This document shows positions 1-6,381 of a stretch of DNA of 43,972 nt, in pieces. The translations under genes were made by a program, and so were the position numbers. Numbering within the stretch: the first letter of the stretch is position 1; the number at the start of each line of letters is the position of its first letter. The notes below the pieces were generated by a model. That model did not search any database, was not told the DNA's origin, and worked only from the letters and a program-made list of their open reading frames with translations. Origin of the DNA: Campylobacterales bacterium (lineage in GTDB: Bacteria; Campylobacterota; Campylobacteria; Campylobacterales; Nitratiruptoraceae); the NCBI GenBank assembly GCA_027082175.1, contig JALWIX010000074.1, positions 1-43,972 on the forward strand. The letters are read 5' to 3'.

Positions 1-295
1 TGTAGTCGCAACAACCAAGATCGTATCCCTTTTCTAAGCTATCTATTTCGGTTAGCGATGTTATGAATATAGTAGGGGTATTGATGTTGTTTTTTCTTAA
101 ACTTTCCAAAAGTTCAAATCCGTTTATACCAGGAACGTTTACGTCTAAAAGCAAGAGATCGTATTTTGAGTCGTATATAGCCTCTATCGCCTCTTCGCCG
201 TTTGAGAAATCTTCGACAATATATCCGCTATCTTCCAAAAGCTCTTTTATAGATTTTCTTAGGGCGTATTCGTCTTCTAAAAGCAGTATTTTCAC
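1..295 (-). CDS. Response regulator, receiver domain (3' end cut by window edge)
   Basis: The visible 98 codons form an almost complete CheY-like receiver domain. The acidic pocket is near residues 8-9 (LLEDE), the phospho-acceptor Asp is at about residue 51 in a LLLLDVNVPG context, and the switch Ser/Thr lies in an FITSLTE segment. The start is a GTG at 293-295. It overlaps the TGA of the upstream sensor gene as GTGA, so the two are translationally coupled. The output domain lies beyond the window; an OmpR-type winged helix is only a guess from the receiver style. It probably receives its signal from a histidine kinase encoded outside the window, because the coupled sensor gene has no kinase domain. 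It is a candidate to bind the 17-bp sites at 1505-1521 and 4189-4205. Confidence 0.85.
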   Translation of the reverse strand, partial: MKILLLEDEYALRKSIKELLEDSGYIVEDFSNGEEAIEAIYDSKYDLLLLDVNVPGINGFELLESLRKNNINTPTIFITSLTEIDSLEKGYDLGCCDY

Positions 296-1413
296 TTTAT
301 TTTCCCTTCCTTTTTGGTTTGAGTCTGATTATATCCGTAAAGTATTAGATCAATAAGCTCTTTTTTTGACATCTTTTGCAGTTTATCTTTTGCCGCTTCA
401 TTAAAATAGATACGATCTTTTTCCTCTATGCTATTTTTAAAGTTTATAATGTATCTTGGCGACATATCGCTAAAGATGTTTTTTCCCGAGTGGTTTACGT
501 AGTGGTAAATATCCTCTTTCGTACTCTCTAGAGTAAAAATACTTTTTAGTATCGACTTTTGTTCGCCGGCAATATTTTTAAGCGATTCGTTGTTGACAAA
601 AACCACAAACATGCCCAGGCTTCTTCCTTTGTGATCTTTTATAGGGTATGAGGCTATAAAGAGATTTTTGGTTGTAATATATTCGAAATGTATGATTTTT
701 TCCCATTTTTGTTTTTCAAGATTTGTTAGTATGTTTAGGTTTCGCTTATTGTAGTTGCCGTTTGCGACAATGTATTCGTCTAAGATAGGGTTTGAACGTA
801 TAAAGTCTTGTTCGCTTATATATTCTTTTTTAAAAAATGTTATCATATCCATTGCGTAGTTTCTAAATTTTACGGCGAGATCATCAAATGGTACCGTCAC
901 TTCAAGTATTCCTATTAGATTTTTATCTATTATTGGAACTGATATCTTTATACCTGCGGGAGGCGTAGTCGATATAGTGTATTTTGGTATCTTTTTATTT
1001 AGAACAATTTTTAAATCTTCTCTATTTTTTAGAGAAAAGAGGTTTTGATTTTTGATATCCCAACTTCTAGCAAAAATATTTAAACGAGTGTCTATAACTT
1101 GCACATAGATATTTTTTCTATTTAAATGTTTCAATAACGTATCAGTAATCTCTTTTAAAATTCTTGAACATTTTTTCGGATTATTGTTTAATATAGATTC
1201 TATTAAATCTTTGTTTTTGCTTAGAGCTAGAGCAAGGGATAGGGATTGGGATTTTTCAGATACCAAAGATAAAATTATAAATCTATTTATATTGTCATAG
1301 GCTCGATTCATTATGGCTTCTTCTCTCTTTTTGTAGAGATTATATATCACTACGCTGATAGTTGCCGTTAAAAAAGATAAAACCGATATAATTATAAATA
1401 ATTTTTTTCTCAT
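292..1413 (-). CDS. Membrane-anchored Cache-type sensor protein without kinase domain
   Basis: A protein of about 373 aa with one clear N-terminal transmembrane segment (about residues 4-24) after a short basic start. A long extracytoplasmic-looking region follows. It resembles double-Cache sensor domains: an RSWD segment, then TTPPAGIKISVPI, then a GILEVTVP strand near residues 165-175, and a second half with SLGMFVVFV. No second membrane helix, HAMP, H-box, HATPase, GGDEF or MCP signalling module follows, so it cannot signal alone as a histidine kinase. The ATG at 1413 was chosen over an in-frame TTG at 1428; neither has a strong Shine-Dalgarno. It overlaps the response regulator by 4 bp (GTGA). 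The Cache assignment is by pattern only. It is most likely the sensing part of a multi-gene two-component system. Confidence 0.65.
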   Translation of the reverse strand: MRKKLFIIISVLSFLTATISVVIYNLYKKREEAIMNRAYDNINRFIILSLVSEKSQSLSLALALSKNKDLIESILNNNPKKCSRILKEITDTLLKHLNRKNIYVQVIDTRLNIFARSWDIKNQNLFSLKNREDLKIVLNKKIPKYTISTTPPAGIKISVPIIDKNLIGILEVTVPFDDLAVKFRNYAMDMITFFKKEYISEQDFIRSNPILDEYIVANGNYNKRNLNILTNLEKQKWEKIIHFEYITTKNLFIASYPIKDHKGRSLGMFVVFVNNESLKNIAGEQKSILKSIFTLESTKEDIYHYVNHSGKNIFSDMSPRYIINFKNSIEEKDRIYFNEAAKDKLQKMSKKELIDLILYGYNQTQTKKEGKIK

Positions 1414-1441
1414 AGCAAATTTTATCAACTTTTTTAGTGTG

Positions 1442-1447
1442 ATTATA
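1442..1447 (-). promoter_or_regulatory. -10 box (TATAAT) close to the sensor gene
   Basis: A TATAAT reads on the minus strand about 28 bases before the sensor ATG at 1413. A second TATAAT at 1490-1495 lies 9 bases downstream of the 17-bp motif at 1505-1521. Campylobacterota sigma-70 promoters often lack a -35 box, so both are plausible. Which one is used cannot be told. Confidence 0.4.
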
Positions 1448-1504
1448 CTATAAAATCAATACAATATATTAAGATTTGCAATTATTTTTATTATATCTGT
1501 TATC

Positions 1505-1521
1505 TGTAGTAAAAAAGTAAC
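1505..1521 (-). promoter_or_regulatory. Candidate operator, site 1 (GTTAC-N7-CTACA)
   Basis: On the minus strand this reads GTTACTTTTTTACTACA, upstream of the sensor/response-regulator pair. It differs by one base from the site at 4189-4205 upstream of the multiheme operon. The two TTAC-like half-sites start 11 bp apart, about one helical turn, as expected for OmpR-family dimers. Binding by the regulator at 1-295 is inference. Confidence 0.4.
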
Positions 1522-1557
1522 AAAATATTTCTAATTTCCGAAAAACGGTTGTTAGAG

Positions 1558-1590
1558 GCCGATTTAAAATCGGCTTATTTTTTTATTTTT
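1558..1590 (+). terminator. Hairpin followed by T-tract (orientation puzzling)
   Basis: GCCGAT (1558-1563) pairs with ATCGGC (1569-1574), and a T-rich tract follows to about 1590. This is a terminator shape for plus-strand transcription, but no plus-strand gene ends here and both flanking genes are on the minus strand. On the minus strand only a weak T5 lies downstream. It may end antisense transcription or act weakly for the cytochrome operon. Confidence 0.35.
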
Positions 1591-1634
1591 TGCTTGAAAG
1601 ATTTTAAAGTACAGAACTAAAAGTTTAGGCTTGA

Positions 1635-2729
1635 TTATTTTTTATGGCATCGTTTACATATGCTAAAGGGCGTTTTACCGGTAGTTCTTAATAAAAAAGG
1701 TCCTTTAGAGCCGTGTGGATTGTGGCAACTAGAGCAGACGAGTTCTCGTCCCGGTCTCGACGGGTCTTTTCGTCCTTTTGTAGGGTGACCTCCTTTGTTT
1801 CTTTGAAAAACAAAACTAGCTATTACGTGAAGTCCGCTTGCTTTTTCTGCATGACAGGTGGTACAAAGATTCCAGATAGGTTTTTTTAGAAAAAAGATAT
1901 TGTCGGATGAGTGGGGATTGTGACATAGATTGCATCTTCCGGAGTTTGTCGGCCCGTGGTCGGAGTAGTTTTTTTCTATAATATGCTCTATTCTATCGTG
2001 GCATTTAAAACATACGTTCATAACAGGATCAGGATAAAGATATCTGCTTTTTCCTTTAACTTCAAGATTATTTTCGCCGGTCTCTCCGTTATGACACATT
2101 TGGCACATAAAGTTTACCGCCGGCGCGTGACCGTTTTTTCTAGATGTTAGTTTGTTATGACAAGTGTAGCAGTTTGAATCTTGGGGATTTTCAGGTAAAG
2201 GAAAATCTTCTATGGCCGATTCCTTGGAGAATAATTTTACCTTATCGGGTTTTATGTCAGGTTTTAGATTGTGGCAATTTACACATAAAGCTTCGTAAAC
2301 GTCGTTATGAAAAAAAATCTTATTATAACCGATAGGTATCTCTTCAGCTGTTTCGTAAATTTCGTTTTGATAAAATAACTGAAGATTTTGTTTTTTATTT
2401 AAGCCGTTATTTAGGCGCGTATTTATTTCAATATTGTTAACGCCAAGTTTTAAGGGAACAGTCTTGCAATAAACCTTTTTCGATCTATTCGGCTCTATTT
2501 CGATGGATAGATTTGTGTCGGTTACAATTTTTATCTTTTCTATTTTCGCAGGCTCGATTTTTATCGATAAAGTTGCAAATCCTTCGTTATAGACGCTTTT
2601 ATTTAAAGGATAAATTATTTGAACGATTTTATCCTCTGCTGATAAGCCGATGACAAAAAAAAGAAAAACAAGCAGCCGCTTTGTAATAAAGCGACTACTT
2701 TGTGTTGACGATAGGTTTTTCTCTATCAT
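1635..2729 (-). CDS. Secreted multiheme c-type cytochrome (8 CXXCH) with beta-rich N-terminal domain
   Basis: A protein of about 364 aa. The chosen ATG at 2729 has AGAAGG just upstream and gives a normal signal peptide (hydrophobic LLVFLFFVIGL, cleavage near LSA/EDK, about residue 31). Residues about 32-140 hold no heme motif and look like an Ig-like beta sandwich. From about residue 149 there are eight CXXCH motifs (CVNCH, CYTCH, CQMCH, CFKCH, CNLCH, CTTCH, CSSCH, CKRCH), several in the doubled pattern CxxCHNPH...CxxCH. The gene overlaps the end of the upstream multiheme gene by 35 bp, so the two are co-transcribed. The role is inferred to be periplasmic or outer-surface electron transfer; the redox partner is unknown. 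A longer start at 2759 is possible but less likely. Confidence 0.85.
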   Translation of the reverse strand: MIEKNLSSTQSSRFITKRLLVFLFFVIGLSAEDKIVQIIYPLNKSVYNEGFATLSIKIEPAKIEKIKIVTDTNLSIEIEPNRSKKVYCKTVPLKLGVNNIEINTRLNNGLNKKQNLQLFYQNEIYETAEEIPIGYNKIFFHNDVYEALCVNCHNLKPDIKPDKVKLFSKESAIEDFPLPENPQDSNCYTCHNKLTSRKNGHAPAVNFMCQMCHNGETGENNLEVKGKSRYLYPDPVMNVCFKCHDRIEHIIEKNYSDHGPTNSGRCNLCHNPHSSDNIFFLKKPIWNLCTTCHAEKASGLHVIASFVFQRNKGGHPTKGRKDPSRPGRELVCSSCHNPHGSKGPFLLRTTGKTPFSICKRCHKK

Positions 2730-4041
2730 AATACCTTCTTGCGTGGCAAGCTGGCGCACATGAACCTCCCGTCGGCGTTTCGATATATCTTATAGGGAAA
2801 TTTATCCTTCCAAATTTTGTCTTCTTTCTTAGGTGGTGAGGATAATCTTTTGTGCCATGAAAGTCGTGGCAAGCTCTACAGGTTCTACCTTTTTTCTTAT
2901 TGACGTGAACGTAGTGTAAGTTGACGTCGCCGTTTCTAAAGTTAGTGTATTCGGTGGTTTTTGGCTCCATAATCTTTTTAGGCTCGTGACACTCAAAACA
3001 GATATAGTTGTTTTTGTCAAAGCTAGCATAAAAAGTTGGAGGGAAAGGTTTTTTTAACATTCTAAAGTTATTGCTGCCATGCGGGTTATGACACATAGCG
3101 CAATCTCCCCACTGGATAGGTCCGTGCCAGTCTGGATTTTCGGCTAGATGTTTTGCCATGTTTATAAGTTTTGCGCCGTCCTCGTCTCTTTTTAACGTTT
3201 CGTTATGACAATTTAGGCAAAGGTCTTTTACAGTTGCGGCTTTGATCATTTTTGGCTGTCCTGTTCCGTGAGGATCATGACACTCTTGACAAGCTCTAGG
3301 CCTATTGATGGCTCCATGTTTATTTTTGGCCGTAGTTATCAGCACTTCTTTATCTGCGTGACACATAAGGCAAAGGTCTTTTTTGCCGTCGGCCTTAAGT
3401 TGAAACTCAAAATCCTCCGTATGAGGATCGTGGCAGTTTATACACTGATCTTGTACAGGAGGGTGGATATTTTGCGTTTTGTGCAAAAATTCGCCTTTTG
3501 CCATATGGCAAGATGTGCAAAGCTCGTTTATATTGGAGGCTACTAACAATCTTTTATTTTGGGATTTATGAGGATCGTGACAGGCCGTACAAGCTCCTGC
3601 GGCAACAGGTCCGTGAATAAACTTTTTGCCCTCTTTTAGATTTTTGTCGTGACACTGATAACATAGATCGGGCATATCCATAATAAGCGCGCTATTGTTG
3701 CTTTTGTCGGGATTTTTATCGGTATGACAAACGCTACAATCTCCCCACTCGTACGGCGGGTGAACAACCTCTTTGGAAGATAAAAGATTTGGCTCGAAAA
3801 AAGGTTGATCGCTCTTTTTGACCTCTTGTTTGACAACTTGTGGAAGAGGTTCGTTTTTTTGCGAATCGACCGCATTACTCTCTTTGGCTATATTTTCTTC
3901 TTTTGTCGGCTGCTTTGCCTCGGTCGAACTTTTTATCTCTTTTTTAGTTTGTTCGTTAACGTTTTGTGAAGTTGCGCATCCCCAGTTTATCATTATAGGA
4001 ATAAACAAAAAGGGAATTAGAAGCAATTTCTTATGTAGCAT
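2695..4041 (-). CDS. Multiheme c-type cytochrome lipoprotein (11 CXXCH + 1 CX3CH)
   Basis: A protein of about 448 aa. The ATG at 4041 is preceded by AAGGAGA at good spacing, better than the longer reading at 4068. The N-terminus is a lipoprotein-type signal ending NWGC, with the lipid Cys at about residue 22. A charged, K/E/Q/P-rich linker follows to about residue 100. Eleven CXXCH sites then follow in doubled-motif style, with recurrent CHDPH/CHNPHGS segments. The last site, near the C-terminus, is CAPACH, which is CX3CH rather than CX2CH. If all bind heme this is a 12-heme protein. It is the first gene of the overlapping cytochrome pair. Such doubled-CXXCH proteins usually carry electrons across the periplasm or at the cell surface; the substrate is not visible here. 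Confidence 0.85.
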   Translation of the reverse strand: MLHKKLLLIPFLFIPIMINWGCATSQNVNEQTKKEIKSSTEAKQPTKEENIAKESNAVDSQKNEPLPQVVKQEVKKSDQPFFEPNLLSSKEVVHPPYEWGDCSVCHTDKNPDKSNNSALIMDMPDLCYQCHDKNLKEGKKFIHGPVAAGACTACHDPHKSQNKRLLVASNINELCTSCHMAKGEFLHKTQNIHPPVQDQCINCHDPHTEDFEFQLKADGKKDLCLMCHADKEVLITTAKNKHGAINRPRACQECHDPHGTGQPKMIKAATVKDLCLNCHNETLKRDEDGAKLINMAKHLAENPDWHGPIQWGDCAMCHNPHGSNNFRMLKKPFPPTFYASFDKNNYICFECHEPKKIMEPKTTEYTNFRNGDVNLHYVHVNKKKGRTCRACHDFHGTKDYPHHLRKKTKFGRINFPIRYIETPTGGSCAPACHARRYYDREKPIVNTK

Positions 4042-4227
4042 AAGTTTCTCCTTAAGTATTATTATCAATTATTATGTTTTTAATTAGATAAATATAAATA
4101 AAATTTATATTTTGGACAAAAGATATGTTAATCAATTTTTTCGATAAAGTCAATATATTTTTTTTTAATTGATTAAATCGATAAGGTTTGTAATAAAAAA
4201 GTAACACTTTAAAGTATTAAATCAAAG
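4042..4227. other. AT-rich leader/promoter region of the multiheme operon
   Basis: There is no gene in this stretch. On the minus strand it contains the candidate operator at 4189-4205, a weak -10-like TTTAAT at 4172-4177, and an alternative TTGACT (4148-4153) with a TAACAT-like box 17 bases on. An 8-bp inverted repeat (AATCAATT 4130-4137 / AATTGATT 4167-4174) and two TCGATAA copies (4141-4147, 4178-4184) are also visible. The 5' leader would be roughly 100-130 nt. Confidence 0.4.
4189..4205 (-). promoter_or_regulatory. Candidate operator, site 2 (GTTAC-N7-TTACA)
   Basis: On the minus strand this reads GTTACTTTTTTATTACA, matching 16 of 17 bases of the site at 1505-1521. Its TTAC half-sites start 11 bp apart. 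It lies about 150 bp before the start of the 12-heme lipoprotein gene. Confidence 0.4.
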
Positions 4228-4374
4228 ATCGTAAATTTTACTCAATCAAGATAAAATTTTTAGTAAATCCAACGCTTGCAAATTTATTAAAGTGCTTAAC
4301 AAGCGCGCTTGTTTTGGCGAACATAAAATTTAAACTAAAATTTAAATCTTTTTGGTTTATACGTAATTTTCAGC
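4228..4374 (+). repeat. Fold-back intergenic repeat, copy A
   Basis: The core from about 4257 to 4310 matches copy B (starting at about 4891) at 49 of 54 aligned bases by eye. The right part (ACATAAAATTT...TAATTTTCAG, 4321-4373) also aligns with copies B and C. Internal arms GCTTGCAAATTTAT (4274-4287) and ATAAAATTTAAAC (4323-4335) are the degenerate form of the inverted arms seen intact in copy C. The left end is diverged, so that boundary is approximate. It sits between the monoheme cytochrome gene and the multiheme operon. No open reading frame is carried. Confidence 0.7.
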
Positions 4375-4385
4375 GGCCATTTTAG

Positions 4386-4727
4386 CTATCTGTTTTTATG
4401 AAAATTTGTTAGATAGTAAGCAAGCGCTCTATATTCGTCAAAAGTCATATGTTTAGTTTTGTAAAGTTGCGGCTTCATAATCTCAAATCTTGCCGGGTCT
4501 ATTATCGGTTTTGCCTCTCCTTTTAAAAACATTACCAATCTTCTCTCATCTCCAAGATAGTGCGACGCAATAGTTCTAAGGGAAGGACCTACGCTAGCGG
4601 CGTCGTCATTTATCTTATGGCATATATGACAATTTAAGTTTTTAAAAATTGTTTCCCCTTTTTTTGTCAAATCGACGTCGGCAAACATCGTTGTTGTTAA
4701 AAATATAATAATTATCATTTTTTTCAT
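4386..4727 (-). CDS. Small monoheme cytochrome c (class I, c553-like)
   Basis: A 113 aa protein with a signal peptide (basic start, hydrophobic IIIIFLTTTMFA, cleavage after residue 16) and a single CHICH heme site at residues 33-37. A distal Met is available in the region KPQLYKTKHMTF. The size and fold pattern match class I cytochromes c, which are soluble periplasmic electron shuttles. ATG at 4727 has an AAGGAG upstream. The gene stands alone on the minus strand, bracketed by copies A and B of the fold-back repeat, so its transcript probably ends in or before copy A. It may shuttle electrons to or from the neighbouring multiheme proteins (inference). Confidence 0.85.
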   Translation of the reverse strand: MKKMIIIIFLTTTMFADVDLTKKGETIFKNLNCHICHKINDDAASVGPSLRTIASHYLGDERRLVMFLKGEAKPIIDPARFEIMKPQLYKTKHMTFDEYRALAYYLTNFHKNR

Positions 4728-4849
4728 AACAAGTCTCCTTTTTTAAAAAAATATATCTGTTGCATATTTTTATCAAATACAACTGTTATTTATAACATAA
4801 CAATGTAAAAGCATTGTAAATTCATCAAAAAATCATTTATAATAGAATG
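4728..4849. other. Divergent intergenic region between cytochrome c and xseA
   Basis: AT-rich and without a gene. A plus-strand TATAAT lies at 4838-4843, only 6 bases before the left end of repeat copy B. Transcription from it would start almost exactly at the repeat boundary and carry the whole repeat in the xseA leader. Confidence 0.4.
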
Positions 4850-5018
4850 CTCTGAAAAATTACAAAATTTCACTTAGGAGAGTTGAAATTTTTTAGTAAA
4901 ACTAACGCTTGTAAATTTATTAAAGTGCTAAACAAGCGCACTTTTTTATCCTTTTGGCTAACATAAAATTTTCAAGCTAAAATTTCAAATCCTTCGTTCA
5001 ATTTGTAATTTTTCAGAG
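4850..5018 (+). repeat. Fold-back intergenic repeat, copy B, with perfect 17-bp terminal inverted repeats
   Basis: CTCTGAAAAATTACAAA (4850-4866) is a perfect inverted match of 5002-5018. Nested inside are GCTTGTAAATTTAT (4907-4920) against ATAAAATTTTCAAGC (4963-4977), nearly complementary, and AAAGTGC (4922-4928) against GCACTTT (4938-4944). The whole 169 bp can fold into one long hairpin. Same orientation as copy A. No coding capacity. Confidence 0.8.
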
Positions 5019-5073
5019 TCTCAATTCTAAATAAAAAAATTTGATAAGATTTTAATTTTTACAAGGAGATAAA

Positions 5074-6327
5074 CTGAAGATATTAAGCATAAGCGAGTTT
5101 AACGAAAAGATAAAAAATCTTTTAGAGAGCCACTTTTTGGAAGTTTATGTAGAGGGGGAGATAAGTAGACCAACTTATCACACAAGCGGACATCTTTATT
5201 TTAGTCTGAAAGACGAAGGCAGCGTGTTAAAGTGTGTGATGTTTAGAAGTTACGCGTCTAGATTGGATTTTAAGTTAGAAGAGGGCAAAAGAGTAATAGC
5301 GGAAGGAAGAATAGGCGTTTATAAGCCTAGAGGCGAATATCAACTTTATGTCACTTCTTTATTAAGTTCAGGAGCCGGCGAGTTAGCTTTAGCTTTTGAA
5401 AAACTAAAAAAAAGTCTTGAGCAAAAAGGATATTTTGATAGAAAATTTAAAAAAAATATACCAAAATCGATAGAGAGTATAGCGCTAGTTACTTCAAAAA
5501 CAGGCGCGGCGCTGCAAGATATGTTAAAAATAATAGATAAAAGATGGCCTTTGGTAAAAGTTTATGTTGTTAATTGTCAAGTTCAGGGGAAAGAAGCGGC
5601 TAAAGATATCGCCGAATCGATTAAAATTGCCGATAGTTTAGGAGTAGATGTTATAGTTATAGGTAGAGGAGGAGGTAGTTTAGAAGATCTTTGGGCATTT
5701 AACGAAGAGATTGTCGCTGAGGCGATATTTGAGGCAAGTACGCCTTTAGTTTCGGCGGTAGGGCATGAGATAGATTTTTTAATAAGCGATATGGTGGCGG
5801 ATTTAAGGGCGCCTACTCCAAGCGCCGCTATGGAGATGATACTTCCCGATAAAGATGAAAAACTTCTTTTTATAGATACTCTTGTAGAACGCATCAATGA
5901 GACAATGAAAAATTTTTTATATCAAAAAGAGCGGGAATTAAGACATATTTTTTTATCATATGAGCAAAACTCACCAAAAAACAGGCTAATTTTTTATTTA
6001 AAAGAGACAAATGAGTTAAAAAAAAGATTAAAAGAGGCACTTTTTTTCTATTTGCAAAGAAAAGAGGGTATTCCAAAAGAGATTGAAGATGATATTAAAC
6101 AAACTATCAAAAATATTATTTTTTATAAAAAGAATATGTTGGAAAATTTAGCTGATAGATTTGAGGCGATTATCGAAGCCAAAAAAGTCAAAAAAGGTTT
6201 CGCCCAGGTTGTAAAAAACGGCAAACCGATAGAGCTTGAGTCGCTAAATATGGGCGATGTTTTTGAACTTCAGAGCGATAAGGTCAAAGTTGAGGCTAAA
6301 GTATTGGGGAAAAAACGGCTCTCTTGA
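5074..6327 (+). CDS. xseA: Exodeoxyribonuclease VII large subunit (CTG start)
   Basis: The large subunit of ExoVII, which degrades single-stranded DNA together with XseB. The N-terminal OB-fold is clear (VYVEGEISRPTYHTSGHLYF), followed by the family's catalytic core (ALVTSKTGAALQDM, VIGRGGGSLEDLWAFN, SAVGHEIDFLISDMVADLRAPTPSAA) and a coiled-coil C-terminus; 417 aa is a normal length. The conserved N-terminal segment reading KILSISEFNEKIKNLLESHF lies upstream of the first in-frame TTG (5137), and no ATG, GTG or TTG covers it. A CTG at 5074-5076 sits 5 bases after a perfect AAGGAG (5063-5068), so CTG is the likely start. Confidence 0.93.
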   Translation: MKILSISEFNEKIKNLLESHFLEVYVEGEISRPTYHTSGHLYFSLKDEGSVLKCVMFRSYASRLDFKLEEGKRVIAEGRIGVYKPRGEYQLYVTSLLSSGAGELALAFEKLKKSLEQKGYFDRKFKKNIPKSIESIALVTSKTGAALQDMLKIIDKRWPLVKVYVVNCQVQGKEAAKDIAESIKIADSLGVDVIVIGRGGGSLEDLWAFNEEIVAEAIFEASTPLVSAVGHEIDFLISDMVADLRAPTPSAAMEMILPDKDEKLLFIDTLVERINETMKNFLYQKERELRHIFLSYEQNSPKNRLIFYLKETNELKKRLKEALFFYLQRKEGIPKEIEDDIKQTIKNIIFYKKNMLENLADRFEAIIEAKKVKKGFAQVVKNGKPIELESLNMGDVFELQSDKVKVEAKVLGKKRLS

Positions 6328-6342
6328 ACTTTATAAAAATGT

Positions 6343-6348
6343 TATAAT
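6343..6348 (+). promoter_or_regulatory. -10 box (TATAAT) before the GGDEF/EAL gene
   Basis: TATAAT lies 33 bases before the TTG start at 6382, giving a leader of about 25-30 nt. No well-spaced -35 box is seen. Confidence 0.45.
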
Positions 6349-6381
6349 AAATTAGTAATAACAAAAAGGATAGGAAAAGGG

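Noticed and set aside
63-356. Plus-strand frame of 97 codons at the left edge
   Set aside because: It is antisense to a clear receiver domain and has no family likeness.
3268-3546. Plus-strand frame inside the multiheme gene
   Set aside because: It is a shadow of the CXXCH-rich minus-strand gene.
4228-5018. Composite transposon around the cytochrome c gene
   Set aside because: No transposase is present in or between the copies, and no target duplication could be recognised.
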